This document shows positions 21,964 through 30,300 of a DNA stretch of 36,087 nucleotides, in pieces. The translations under genes and the position numbers were made by a program. The notes beneath the pieces were generated by a model. The model was not told the DNA's origin. It saw only the letters and a program-made list of their open reading frames with translations, and searched no databases. The first letter of the stretch is position 1, and each line of letters opens with the position of its first letter. Source of the DNA: Coriobacteriia bacterium (lineage in GTDB: Bacteria; Actinomycetota; Coriobacteriia; Coriobacteriales; Atopobiaceae); assembly GCA_030530145.1 (NCBI GenBank), contig JAUMVN010000021.1:4187-40273 (forward strand), read 5' to 3'.

Positions 21964-21983
21964 ATTCGTAGGAGGTCGATGCC

Positions 21984-22658
21984 ATGAGCGAGCTCTCCAT
22001 CTTCATAGACGAATCCGGGGACGCCGGAGAAACGTCTCGCTACTACCTCATCACGCTTGTGCTCCACAGCCAGAGCGAGAGTATGGCAGAGGCCCTCGAT
22101 CCCTATAAGATTGACCTTGCGAACAGAGGGCTTGCCCCCATCCCACTGCACCTTGGCCCGCTCCTCAACGGGAATGACGACTACAGGGGACTCGATGTCT
22201 CCGCCCGCAAAAGCTACCTGAGCTCTTTTCGAGTCATGCTTCCTCATCTGCCGTTCGGCTACAGAACATTCGCATATGAGAAGAAGCGATTCGACGGTGA
22301 CGAGAAACTCCTCAACACGATGCGGAGAGACCTCACGTCCTTCCTTTTTGACAACATCGAGTACCTTCAGGCTTTCGACGTCGTCAAGGTCTACTACGAC
22401 GACGGGCAAAGGATAGTGACCAAGGCCATCCACGACGCCATCGAATACGTACTTGCCAAGAATGCGATCATTTACCGAGACGCCAAACCAAGCGACTACG
22501 TGTTTCTGCAGGTTGCCGACTACATTTGCACCCTCGAACTGACCGCCATCAAATTCCACGACAATGCTGCGACCAAAACCGACTTGACCTTCTTTGGCCA
22601 GTGGGGCTCCTTTAAGAAAAACTACCTGCGAAAGCTTCGCAGCAAAAGGCTTGATTAG
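21984..22658 (+). CDS. DUF3800-domain protein (RNase H-like fold)
   Basis: A 224-residue protein of the DUF3800 family. The N-terminal motif FIDESGD (7-13), an internal YYDDGQ (about 137-142) and the C-terminal LQVADYICT (about 174-182) supply the acidic residues conserved in the family. These are consistent with an RNase H-like nuclease or transposase-type active site. Function is not established in the literature I know. The start follows AGGAGG by 8 bases, directly after the terminator of the structured RNA. It is one of the few plus-strand genes in the island, inserted between the two halves of pglX, and its sequence is AT-richer than the BREX genes. Ends FFGQWGSFKKNYLRKL, a feature shared with the remnant at 22974-23111. 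Confidence 0.85.
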   Translation: MSELSIFIDESGDAGETSRYYLITLVLHSQSESMAEALDPYKIDLANRGLAPIPLHLGPLLNGNDDYRGLDVSARKSYLSSFRVMLPHLPFGYRTFAYEKKRFDGDEKLLNTMRRDLTSFLFDNIEYLQAFDVVKVYYDDGQRIVTKAIHDAIEYVLAKNAIIYRDAKPSDYVFLQVADYICTLELTAIKFHDNAATKTDLTFFGQWGSFKKNYLRKLRSKRLD

Positions 22659-22905
22659 AGATGCAAGGCCGCTCTTTTGGGCTCCGCTAAAGAAATCCTT
22701 GGTGGTGCAGATAGACCGATCCTCCCGCAGGGACCTGCATTCGGCCGTCAAAGAGCTTTCGCTATCATATTCAAGCGCATCAGAGATGGCATGCCCATAC
22801 ACCAGGCCGACACAAGCGGCCAGCTTGGTAGCATCCCCGCGGCAGCATTCCATTCGCTCTGTTCCGCACGAATCTTGACTAATATCGTCTGAAGGCGGTA
22901 AATAG
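22659..22905. other. Gap between DUF3800 and the second RNA copy
   Basis: No convincing gene. Short open frames exist on both strands but lack ribosome sites, and the minus-strand frame simply runs on through the DUF3800 gene. It probably represents decayed mobile or accessory DNA. Confidence 0.4.
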
Positions 22906-22908
22906 AAA

Positions 22909-22965
22909 TCAGTCGTCTCGCAAGAGAGGGCAGACAAGGGCCAGGGGATCCCCCCGGCATTTTTT
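22909..22965 (+). ncRNA. Second, diverged copy of the DUF3800-linked RNA
   Basis: A GCAA-capped hairpin (22909-22934) has, from the loop outward, UCUC/GAGA, a G/G mismatch, GUC/GGC, an A/A mismatch and UC/GA. A second hairpin follows, with GCC/GGC plus GGGG/CCCC (22940-22958), then six T. The order and shape match the RNA at 21903-21963, while several stem pairs differ by compensating changes. A TTGACT at 22875 could be a -35, but no good -10 follows. Confidence 0.6.
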
Positions 22966-22973
22966 ATATTTAG

Positions 22974-23111
22974 GGCAGTTGGCTCGTGAGAGAGCTCGAC
23001 GCGCTCAAATACGACAATGTCGAGCAAGCCGCTGCGGAGAAGCTGTTCTTCGGAACGTGGCGCGACTTCAACAAGGGCTTTCTTAAGAAGGCAAGAAAGC
23101 ACCTGCTGTAA
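22974..23111 (+). pseudogene. 3' remnant of a second DUF3800 gene
   Basis: The frame between TAG at 22971 and TAA at 23109 encodes a tail including RELDALKYDNVEQ and KLFFGTWRDFNKGFLKKARK. It aligns with the end of the intact DUF3800 protein (LELTAIKFHDN, LTFFGQWGSFKKNYLRK). Everything upstream of the C-terminal 45 or so residues is missing: the second RNA copy ends only about 10 bases before it. There is no ribosome site, so this is a deletion derivative of an RNA-DUF3800 unit. Confidence 0.75.
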
Positions 23112-23290
23112 AAGGACTGCAGAAAACACCTCGCGCAAGAGTCCCCGAATGAGGGCGACAGTCGCGCCAAAGGCGACGCGAACCCACGTCGATTCGATGT
23201 CGGCCGTTATTCGGTTTCTATGCGCCATTCTGCGTCGCCTCCCCGCTCTATCCAAAACGTTTTCCACGCCACGCCCTACCGGCCCGCGGC

Positions 23291-24049
23291 TTAGGCTTCC
23301 TCGATCTTGTCGCGCGTAAGGGGAGCGCTGCAGCAGCGCGCGTAGTAGAGCGTGACGTCCTGCGGATAGTCGTAGAAGAGGCTGGTGGCCTCATCCTCGT
23401 CGGCGTCCTCGCCAAAAATGCCGGATTCCCACAGCGTCTCGAACACGGACTCGCCCTCCCAGTCGTCCCACATGGCAACGGCCGAGGCATAGGCCATCTC
23501 CTTCGCGTCGGTAAGGTCACAGATCTTGCCCGTGCGGTAAATCCTCCTCAGCTCGTGCGCGAGCTCGCCGGCGGTGGGCCACTCGTCATCCTCGGCAGCA
23601 TCCCACTCGCCCGTCCCTTCGGCCGAGTAGTAGTTCACACGCAGCTGGTCGTAGTCGTCGTATTCGTCGCCGTGAATCACGCACGCCTCGAAGGCGCAGT
23701 TCTGGGCAGCAAGGGCCTCGAAGTACGTGTTGATGTCGTCGTCGTTCAGCATCCCCGCCGTCGCGTAGCGCAGGCACACGGCGCACGTCTCGCCGCCGTC
23801 GACGAACCTGACCGAGGCGGTCTCGCTCAAGTAGCGGTCCAGCGACTCGGCGCCCGCGAAGGCGGCGTAATAGCTCCCGTCGAGGTCGCGCCGATACACA
23901 GAGAAGCTCTCGGCGGGGTCGTCAGGTTCCTCCACCGAACCCGTCGAGCCGCTGGCCACGGCGATATTTCGCGCCATCAGAAGGATCGCCCGATTCACGG
24001 CCTCCCGAGACCCCGCCAACGCGAACGAATCACTGTGAAAGTTTGCCAT
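23291..24049 (-). CDS. Hypothetical acidic protein, 252 residues
   Basis: AAGGAG lies 7 bases before the ATG at 24049, which I prefer over the open frame from 24106. The protein starts MANFHSDSFALAGSREAVNRA. This recalls the opening of YubB/Api92-like ferredoxin-fold proteins, but the resemblance is weak. The rest is strongly acidic, with clusters such as DEYDDYDQLRVNYY and EDADEDEATS. A short GSTGSVEEPDDP linker lies near residue 35-50. No membrane segment or catalytic motif is visible. It is part of the insert that separates the halves of pglX and is convergent with the DUF3800 remnant. Acidic small proteins in defence islands can be DNA mimics, but nothing here shows that. Confidence 0.7.
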   Translation of the reverse strand: MANFHSDSFALAGSREAVNRAILLMARNIAVASGSTGSVEEPDDPAESFSVYRRDLDGSYYAAFAGAESLDRYLSETASVRFVDGGETCAVCLRYATAGMLNDDDINTYFEALAAQNCAFEACVIHGDEYDDYDQLRVNYYSAEGTGEWDAAEDDEWPTAGELAHELRRIYRTGKICDLTDAKEMAYASAVAMWDDWEGESVFETLWESGIFGEDADEDEATSLFYDYPQDVTLYYARCCSAPLTRDKIEEA

Positions 24050-24064
24050 TTGATGTCTCCTTAC

Positions 24065-24795
24065 TTCTGGAAAAGCCTTGGTTGTGCGATTAATCCAGGA
24101 CTTCACAACTCGCTATAGCCGTCATTGGTCTACCGCTACTGAACAAAGTTCTTAGCGGCAAGCGCCGATGACTAAAGCAGCCAACTTAGTCTTTTGCTTT
24201 TAGACACGAATCTCTGATTGCGTCAATCGTCGGTTGAAATAGAGTATTTAGCTCACAGATCGAAAGAGTTCGAGCGGTCTTTTCCCTCTCAAGTAGCTCC
24301 TCATATTCAGGAACGTCGATCATGGGACGCGTTCTGAGGCCCAAGAAGACGCCATCCTTGTCATACACGCGTTCACTAGGCATGTACTTAGATTCGAGCG
24401 CGGCTTCCGCTGCAACGTAATCATTCCGACGATTTATGAGCTCTTTATATGCCTTTGAAAACTCAGCCCCGACTATCTTTGAGCCGTATGTCTTGACCTT
24501 CAGCTCAATAGTTGCCGCCTCGGCGCTAAACTCAGCGTCAAAAATGGCTTGCCCATCATGGATGAGCCTGGCAAATAACCCCAGGACCTCTTCATAGGCT
24601 TCCGTCCGCTTCGATCTGAACAATTTAAGAATCTCGCTCCGGCTTGTGCGCCACGCAGTGAACCATGCGACACCAATGGAGCCGAGCAAGGCAATTGTCT
24701 CAGGCCAATACTTGAAACAGCTGAGCCATTCTAAGATTGTCAGGTTAACCTCATTCACGTAAACCACCCATCAATATCCAACTGCTTTTCCAGAA
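24065..24795. repeat. 12-bp inverted repeats bracketing the 193-residue gene
   Basis: TTCTGGAAAAGC (24065-24076) and its exact complement GCTTTTCCAGAA (24084 + 700, at 24784-24795) flank a 731 bp segment holding only the gene at 24186-24767. The right copy begins about a dozen bases beyond the stop of pglX-N. The left copy lies in the leader of the 252-residue gene. They could be ends of a small mobile unit or a duplicated junction sequence. Confidence 0.5.
24186..24767 (-). CDS. Hypothetical membrane-anchored helical protein, 193 residues
   Basis: One membrane segment near the N-terminus (TIALLGSIGVAWFTAW, about 23-38) is followed by a basic patch (RTSRSEILKLFRSKR) and a long, probably coiled-coil helical cytoplasmic region. 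No family is recognised. The start is uncertain: a GTG at 24767 or another GTG three codons later, both with only a weak G-rich ribosome site. It follows the pglX-N stop by 41 bases on the same strand and is AT-richer than the BREX genes, a sign of separate origin. Single-span coiled-coil proteins of this shape are common in defence islands, sometimes as membrane effectors. That role is speculative here. Confidence 0.65.
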   Translation of the reverse strand: MVYVNEVNLTILEWLSCFKYWPETIALLGSIGVAWFTAWRTSRSEILKLFRSKRTEAYEEVLGLFARLIHDGQAIFDAEFSAEAATIELKVKTYGSKIVGAEFSKAYKELINRRNDYVAAEAALESKYMPSERVYDKDGVFLGLRTRPMIDVPEYEELLEREKTARTLSICELNTLFQPTIDAIRDSCLKAKD

Positions 24796-24808
24796 AAGTC
24801 CTCATCAT

Positions 24809-27289
24809 CTACAGCAGGGGGTGACGTTTGAAGTCCCCGGAGGTTTCAAGCGAGTCCCAGTCAGCAGTCACTATCTCTCCGCAGGCCTTTGACACCCGCG
24901 CCGTTTCATTGTGGTCCCAAGCAACAGGAAGACAGGGGAGCGCGAGTACGTCTCCAACCGTAGTGTTTAGCGTTGCGTTAAACGCCTGCAGTAATGCCTT
25001 GCATACGGACGAGTTGAGAAAGCCCAGATATCCAATGAGAACAGAGGCGTCAAGGGCCTGCTTTATAACAATTGTCGGGGAACCAGAACTGAATAGCTCA
25101 TCTGTCGTTTTGAATCGAAAGCTAGTGTCTGAAGAAGTTATTAGACCCCAGCAAATTCCCTCTCGATTTAATGCTTTGGGATTTGGGAGTCCACCATGGC
25201 TTCCATAATTCTCGATTGCCTCTTCTGACCAGTTGACAACATCAAAACGAAGTCCTGACCAGCGGCAAAAGCCTCCACCGTTTGCATAAGGTCGCCATTT
25301 AGCGTGTAGCTTGGCCGATTCGATCTCCCACCAGTTTCTGACATACAGTTCGTTGTTGTGGGTCTTAACCCTGCCGGCAGATTCGAACACCAGACCCAGA
25401 TTGCCATCCTTAAACATGGAGCCAATTGATTTGGGCAACCAGTAGGCGATGGGGGTGCCGGGGATTTGGGTGAAGGTTTGGGCGTCTCGGCGGTAGAACC
25501 AGCCGCAGGTGGGGTTTTGGATGGCCTCCACCAGCTTGAGGCGCTTCTCCTCGCTGCCGTTGATGTCAACAAGGCGCACATAGGAACCCGCGCCGGAAAG
25601 CCTGCCGTTGTAGATGACGTCGGCGGTAACGGAGACGACCTCGCCGCCGATGGCGTCGAAGGCGCGCGGGCCGAGGTGCGCCATGGTGACGATACCCTTG
25701 TTGGCGATGATGTCGCCGCGCATCCTCTCAAAGCTGCCGAGGAACATCCAGCTCTGCATGGTGACCATGGCGGCGTAGCCCTGCTCCTTGGCAAGGTTGA
25801 AGCCGCGCTCGATAAAGCACGTGCACAAATCGCTCTTCACATCCGGGTAGTGCTTCTTCACCGAGGCGCTCATGAAGGGGTTGAACTTGGCGCTGCCCAT
25901 GTAGGGCGGGTTGGCAACCACCACGTCGAAGCGGCGGGAGAGGGCCTCGCACTTCTCTATGGCAAGCTTGAGCCTCTCGGCCTTGGCGCTGGCGAAGAGG
26001 TCGCCCGCGCAGACGGCGAGGTCGGCGCGCAGGTCGGCCAGGTCCTTCTCGGTGGGCGCGAGCAGGCTGCCCACCTCTCCCAGGTGCGTTAACGCCTCGG
26101 TAAGCGCCTTGCTGCAGTAGACGAGCTCGCCTTCCTCGAAGGGGATGGACTCGAGGACGCACACGTTTGCGCGCACCTCTCGCCTAAAGAAACGGCGGTC
26201 GTGCTCGCGGGCGCGCAGGGCCAAGACCAGGCTCGCTATCTGCGCGGCGCGCTCGTCGATCTCCATGCCGGCGAGGTTCTTGGAAAGGATGAGCTCAGGG
26301 ATGTCGCGCTCGCGGTAACCCGCCTCCTCGTACATGGCAAAGAGCAGCTCGAAGGCGTAGGAGAGGATGTGGCCGGAACCGCACGCCGGGTCGCAGAACG
26401 TGATGTCCTCGGGGCTACTCACGCGCAGGAATTCCTCGTGCTCGGCGTCGGGCTCGATGTAGTAGGCCATACGCTCGCGCAGGGCGCTCTGGGGGTGGTT
26501 GAGCATCCAGAGGCGCCCGAGCGAGTTCTCCACCATGTAGCGCACGATCCACTCGGGTGTGAAGAGCTGGGTGGCAGGGGCGATGTCTGCCGCGGCCGCC
26601 TTGCGCTTAGAGTTGAAGAAGTCGGCCTTGAGCTCGGCGTTGTAGAACTGGTACATCCAGCCCAGGACCTCGACGTCGTCCCACGCGGCCTCGGGGATGT
26701 CGGCCACCAGGTGGTACAGGACGTCGTCTGCGCCCTGGCGCAGGAGGTTGTCCGGCAAGAGGAGCGCGTCGGCCTCCCCCACGTGGCCGAAGACGTCGGG
26801 CAGTGCGGAGGCGAGCTCGTTACACTGGGCCACCAGCACAAGACGAAAGACCGCCTCGTCGTCTCCCTCCCCCATCAGGCGCAGGACCTCGGCCTCGTCG
26901 AGGCCCGGCAGCGCGAGGTCGGCCGCCTGGCGCAGGCAGTCGGGCGCGAAGGAGCCGTCGGCGGCGCAGCTGAGCATGCGGACGTTGCTGCTCAGGTAGC
27001 CGTGGAGCTCCATGAAGCGGATGGCGATGTAGCGGTTGAACCAGGTGTAGGCGGCCTCCTGCACGAGGGCGTTATAGCCGTCCTCGGCAGCGTCGATGCG
27101 GGCAAGAAGGGCGTCGCGCTGCTTCTTCTGCGCTGCGGTGAGCACGCGGCCGGCGACCACGTCGGAGCCGGCGGGCGCTGCGGCGCGGCCGGCGTCGTCG
27201 AGACCGAAGAGGCGGCAACGCAGCTCCACGGCCTCGATGAGGCGGACGCGAGCCCAGGGGCAGAACTTCTCGAGTGCTTTGGTGTCCAT
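24809..27289 (-). CDS. pglX: N-terminal methyltransferase half of PglX
   Basis: An 826-residue adenine-specific DNA methyltransferase, the modification enzyme of BREX. It has motif I DPACGSGH (about 300), the helicase-like approach TPEWIVRYMVENSLGRLWML upstream, and motif IV NPPY (about 458-461) in FDVVVANPPYMGSAKFNPF. The target-recognition region follows and ends at WDSLETSGDFKRHPLL. Intact PglX is about 1150-1200 residues and continues from such a sequence into the region found separately at 20556-21524. The two pieces together give 1148 residues. A TAG stops it exactly at this linker. Its ATG lies 17 bases after the brxC stop with GAAGGGG upstream, so it belongs to the brxABC operon. Confidence 0.94.
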   Translation of the reverse strand: MDTKALEKFCPWARVRLIEAVELRCRLFGLDDAGRAAAPAGSDVVAGRVLTAAQKKQRDALLARIDAAEDGYNALVQEAAYTWFNRYIAIRFMELHGYLSSNVRMLSCAADGSFAPDCLRQAADLALPGLDEAEVLRLMGEGDDEAVFRLVLVAQCNELASALPDVFGHVGEADALLLPDNLLRQGADDVLYHLVADIPEAAWDDVEVLGWMYQFYNAELKADFFNSKRKAAAADIAPATQLFTPEWIVRYMVENSLGRLWMLNHPQSALRERMAYYIEPDAEHEEFLRVSSPEDITFCDPACGSGHILSYAFELLFAMYEEAGYRERDIPELILSKNLAGMEIDERAAQIASLVLALRAREHDRRFFRREVRANVCVLESIPFEEGELVYCSKALTEALTHLGEVGSLLAPTEKDLADLRADLAVCAGDLFASAKAERLKLAIEKCEALSRRFDVVVANPPYMGSAKFNPFMSASVKKHYPDVKSDLCTCFIERGFNLAKEQGYAAMVTMQSWMFLGSFERMRGDIIANKGIVTMAHLGPRAFDAIGGEVVSVTADVIYNGRLSGAGSYVRLVDINGSEEKRLKLVEAIQNPTCGWFYRRDAQTFTQIPGTPIAYWLPKSIGSMFKDGNLGLVFESAGRVKTHNNELYVRNWWEIESAKLHAKWRPYANGGGFCRWSGLRFDVVNWSEEAIENYGSHGGLPNPKALNREGICWGLITSSDTSFRFKTTDELFSSGSPTIVIKQALDASVLIGYLGFLNSSVCKALLQAFNATLNTTVGDVLALPCLPVAWDHNETARVSKACGEIVTADWDSLETSGDFKRHPLL

Positions 27290-27306
27290 GGTGTTTACCC
27301 CTTCGC

Positions 27307-30300
27307 CTAATCGATCTGGACGGCGTCGGCGCCCGCGAGGGCGGCGACGAGCTTGGCACGGACGGAGTCGAGGTAGGCATCCACCTCAGCCTGGCTTCGC
27401 AGGCGCTTGGGCGGGCAGAGCGTGGCACGTTGAACTTTCTTGACGCGCGGCTTGGCCGGCGCGGGCTGCGCGGGGGCCGTCTGGGCGGGTTTAGGCGCGG
27501 CGCCCGCCTGGATGGAGCCGCTCGCCGCGGCCGAGTTGACGTGGGGCACAACGGCCGGCGCCACGCGCCTCGTGGGCGCCTGGGCGGCGTTTCTGCGGTC
27601 CACCTCGGCATCGACCTTGCGGTAGAACTCGCCCTGGTCGGTGTCGAGCTTGGCCTTGATGGCGTCGAGGTCCTTGAGGGACGAGGTCTTGTTCACGGCG
27701 TCGCGGCGCTGGAGCTCGCGCTGGGAGATCTCGGGCAGGCTGACCTTCTCGGCGTCCGCGTAGCCCTTGATGTCCGCGTACATGTCTCGCACGCGGTCGA
27801 GCATCTCGGGCTTGCGGGCCTTGAGCAGCGCGTCGTAGGCCTCGCGGAGCTCCTGGCAGGCGGCGCCGAGCTCCTTGATTCGCTTGTAGGGGCGCGGCAA
27901 GCCCAAGACCTCGCGGATGAGCTGCAGGTTGTTCATGGAGGCGTCGTCGCCTGCGAGGTAGTCGCGCTCCTCGTTCAGGCTCTCGCGCAGCTGCCATGCG
28001 GTGTCGAAGAGCTGTCGCTGGCCCTTGAAGAAGCCCTCGACCTGCTCGAGGTCCTCGGCCGCGTCCAGGACGTCGTCGCAGGCGTCCGCGATGGCGGGCA
28101 AGAGGTCCGCGGGGTCGGTGCCCGCGGCCAGGAGCTTCTTGATAAGGCTCAGCGCGGCCTCGACCTCGGCGTGGCCGGGGTAGCGCACCGCGCGGTACTC
28201 GGTGTCCAGCAGGCGCTGGAGCCCCTCGGCCCGCTTGGAGAGAAGCTCGAACGAGCGGCGGGCGAGGGCGTCCTCCTCGCCGGGGACGTCGGAGACGCCG
28301 CAGAGCTCGACCACGGCCTCGCGGGCGCGGCCGCGCTTGCCCTCGCTCACGTGGACGCGGCGCTCCACCTGGAGCTTCTTCGCCTCGTTGGCTTTGCGCA
28401 GGCAGTCGACGAGCTTGGGGTTCCGCGCATCGACGGCCATGCCGGCCAGGCGCGCCTTCACGCGGCCCTGGGAGATCAGCTCGGCCATAACGGCGGCGAT
28501 GTCGATCTCTCGCCAGCCGAAGGGGGCGGTGCGGCAGTGCTCCTGGACGGCGGCCATGGTCACGCTGACCTGCTGCCTGGCCTGGATGTCCAGCCAGCGC
28601 TCGACCTCGTCGAGGGCGCGGGCGTTGGGCTGCTGGCCGGGGATGGCCTGCTCTGAGCCATTGAGAATGGCGCGCAGCTCGGCGTCCGTGTGGTAGTTGC
28701 GGTCGATGCAGTCGAGCTTGGGGTAGACGCACGCGACCAGGCGCCCCAGGCACTCCTCCACGAGCTTGCGGGCCGACTGCCCGGAGGTGGGGTGGACCTC
28801 CTCGCCGGCGGCGTAGAACGCGCCGCGGCGGACGGCCTCCTCGATGAGGGCGCAGGCCTTCTTCTCCAGCTCGGCGCGTTCCTGGTTCTTCCCCTTGATA
28901 ATGTCCTGGGTGGCCTTGGGCAGCGCCGCCAGGTTGACGGTGCGGGTATAGGCCTCGATGCGCGCGGCCTCGTGCAGGCAGTCGTAGTAGTCGACCTCGT
29001 CGGAGAGCACGACGATGGCCTCGGGGGCCGTGCTCGAGTTCGAGCGCATGAGCAGCGCCGTGCGGTCGAGCGCCGCCTCGTCGGAGAGGGCCGTCATCAC
29101 GCGAAGGGTGAGGCCCGCGGCCTGGTTCACGCGGGTCTCGTCGAGCCACTCGCCGACGGGGAAGTTGTTCTCCCCCACCGTGAGCTTGGCTCCGGGAAAG
29201 ATGTCGCCGTAGAAGACGTCGGCGATCTTCTTCGTGATGCGCGCGGCGTCGACCTCGGTGCGGGCGATCTGGCGCGCGACCTCCTGCTCGTCGTCGGTGA
29301 GGAAGACGTACTCCTCGCCGTTGCGGCCCACGTAGTTCTCGTGCACCAGGCGGTCGAGCGAGGCCTGGACCTGCTCGCGCAGCGCCAAGCGGTCGGCGCG
29401 GACGTCGTCGCACACGAGGGTGGCCACGTTGCCCACGGTCGTCTTCACGCCGTCCTCCCACTTAAGGAGGAAGAGCAGCTTGAGCACATCCACGTCCTGG
29501 GGCTCGAGGCCCTGGCCGCCGTGGGCCGCGGCCTGCGCCGCGCGGTCGACCACGCGGCGGACGTGGCCCTCGAGGAAGGTCTGCAGGGTGTCGTAGAACA
29601 TCCAGAACGGGACGATGGCGTTCTCGTCCTTCTCCTCCACGCGCTGGGCCGCCTCCTGGAAGCCGCTGAGCATGGATCGCTCGCCGCTGGAGAGGTGCTT
29701 GCCCGAGCTGCCGTGGCGGCGGATCTGGCCCATGACGTTTTGCATGAGCTTGAACTGGTACCCGGCGAAGGGGAAGGTCTGGGCAAAGTCGTCGGCGTCG
29801 TCGTAGCCGATGAGGTCGCCCGCGGACTTCTCGAAGGTAAAGAGGTTGCGCAGGACAGGGGCCGTCTCGGCGTACTGCGCGAGGAGAAGCCCCGTGGCCT
29901 CGGGGTTCTTGGCCAGGACGCGGCGCTTGATGACCTCGTCGGCGCTCGAGCTGGAGAGCGAGAGGCGCGTGTTGAAGCGGCCCTGGATCTTGGAGAAGTC
30001 GTTGCCCGCGACCTTGACCACGGAGTCGATGTCCTCCTGGGAGGTGACCATGACCCACACGCGGCCGGCGCACTTGGTGCCCAGCTCCTCGACGATGGTC
30101 TGCAGGTTGAGCATGAGGTTGACGTCGCCGCCGATGAACTGGCCGATCTCGTCGGCCATGAAGAGCAGGCGGAACTGGCCGCCGTGGGCCGCGGCCTGGG
30201 CCTCGGCGTAGTCGCGGATCTGGTCGGTGAGGGCCTGGATGGAGAGGTCGGCGCCGTCGGTGCCCGCGAGCCAGCGCTCGGCCTCGTCGCGGCTCATGAC

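Noticed and set aside
21540..23267. 575-codon minus-strand open frame across the insert
   Set aside because: It crosses the RNA, the DUF3800 gene and its remnant without a ribosome site or domain. Part of it (near 22680-22900) reads plausibly, but not enough to call a gene.
20556..27289. Recombinase-driven pglX inversion as in some lactobacilli
   Set aside because: No recombinase, no second target-recognition segment and no inverted copies of pglX sequence are present; the halves are on the same strand in order.
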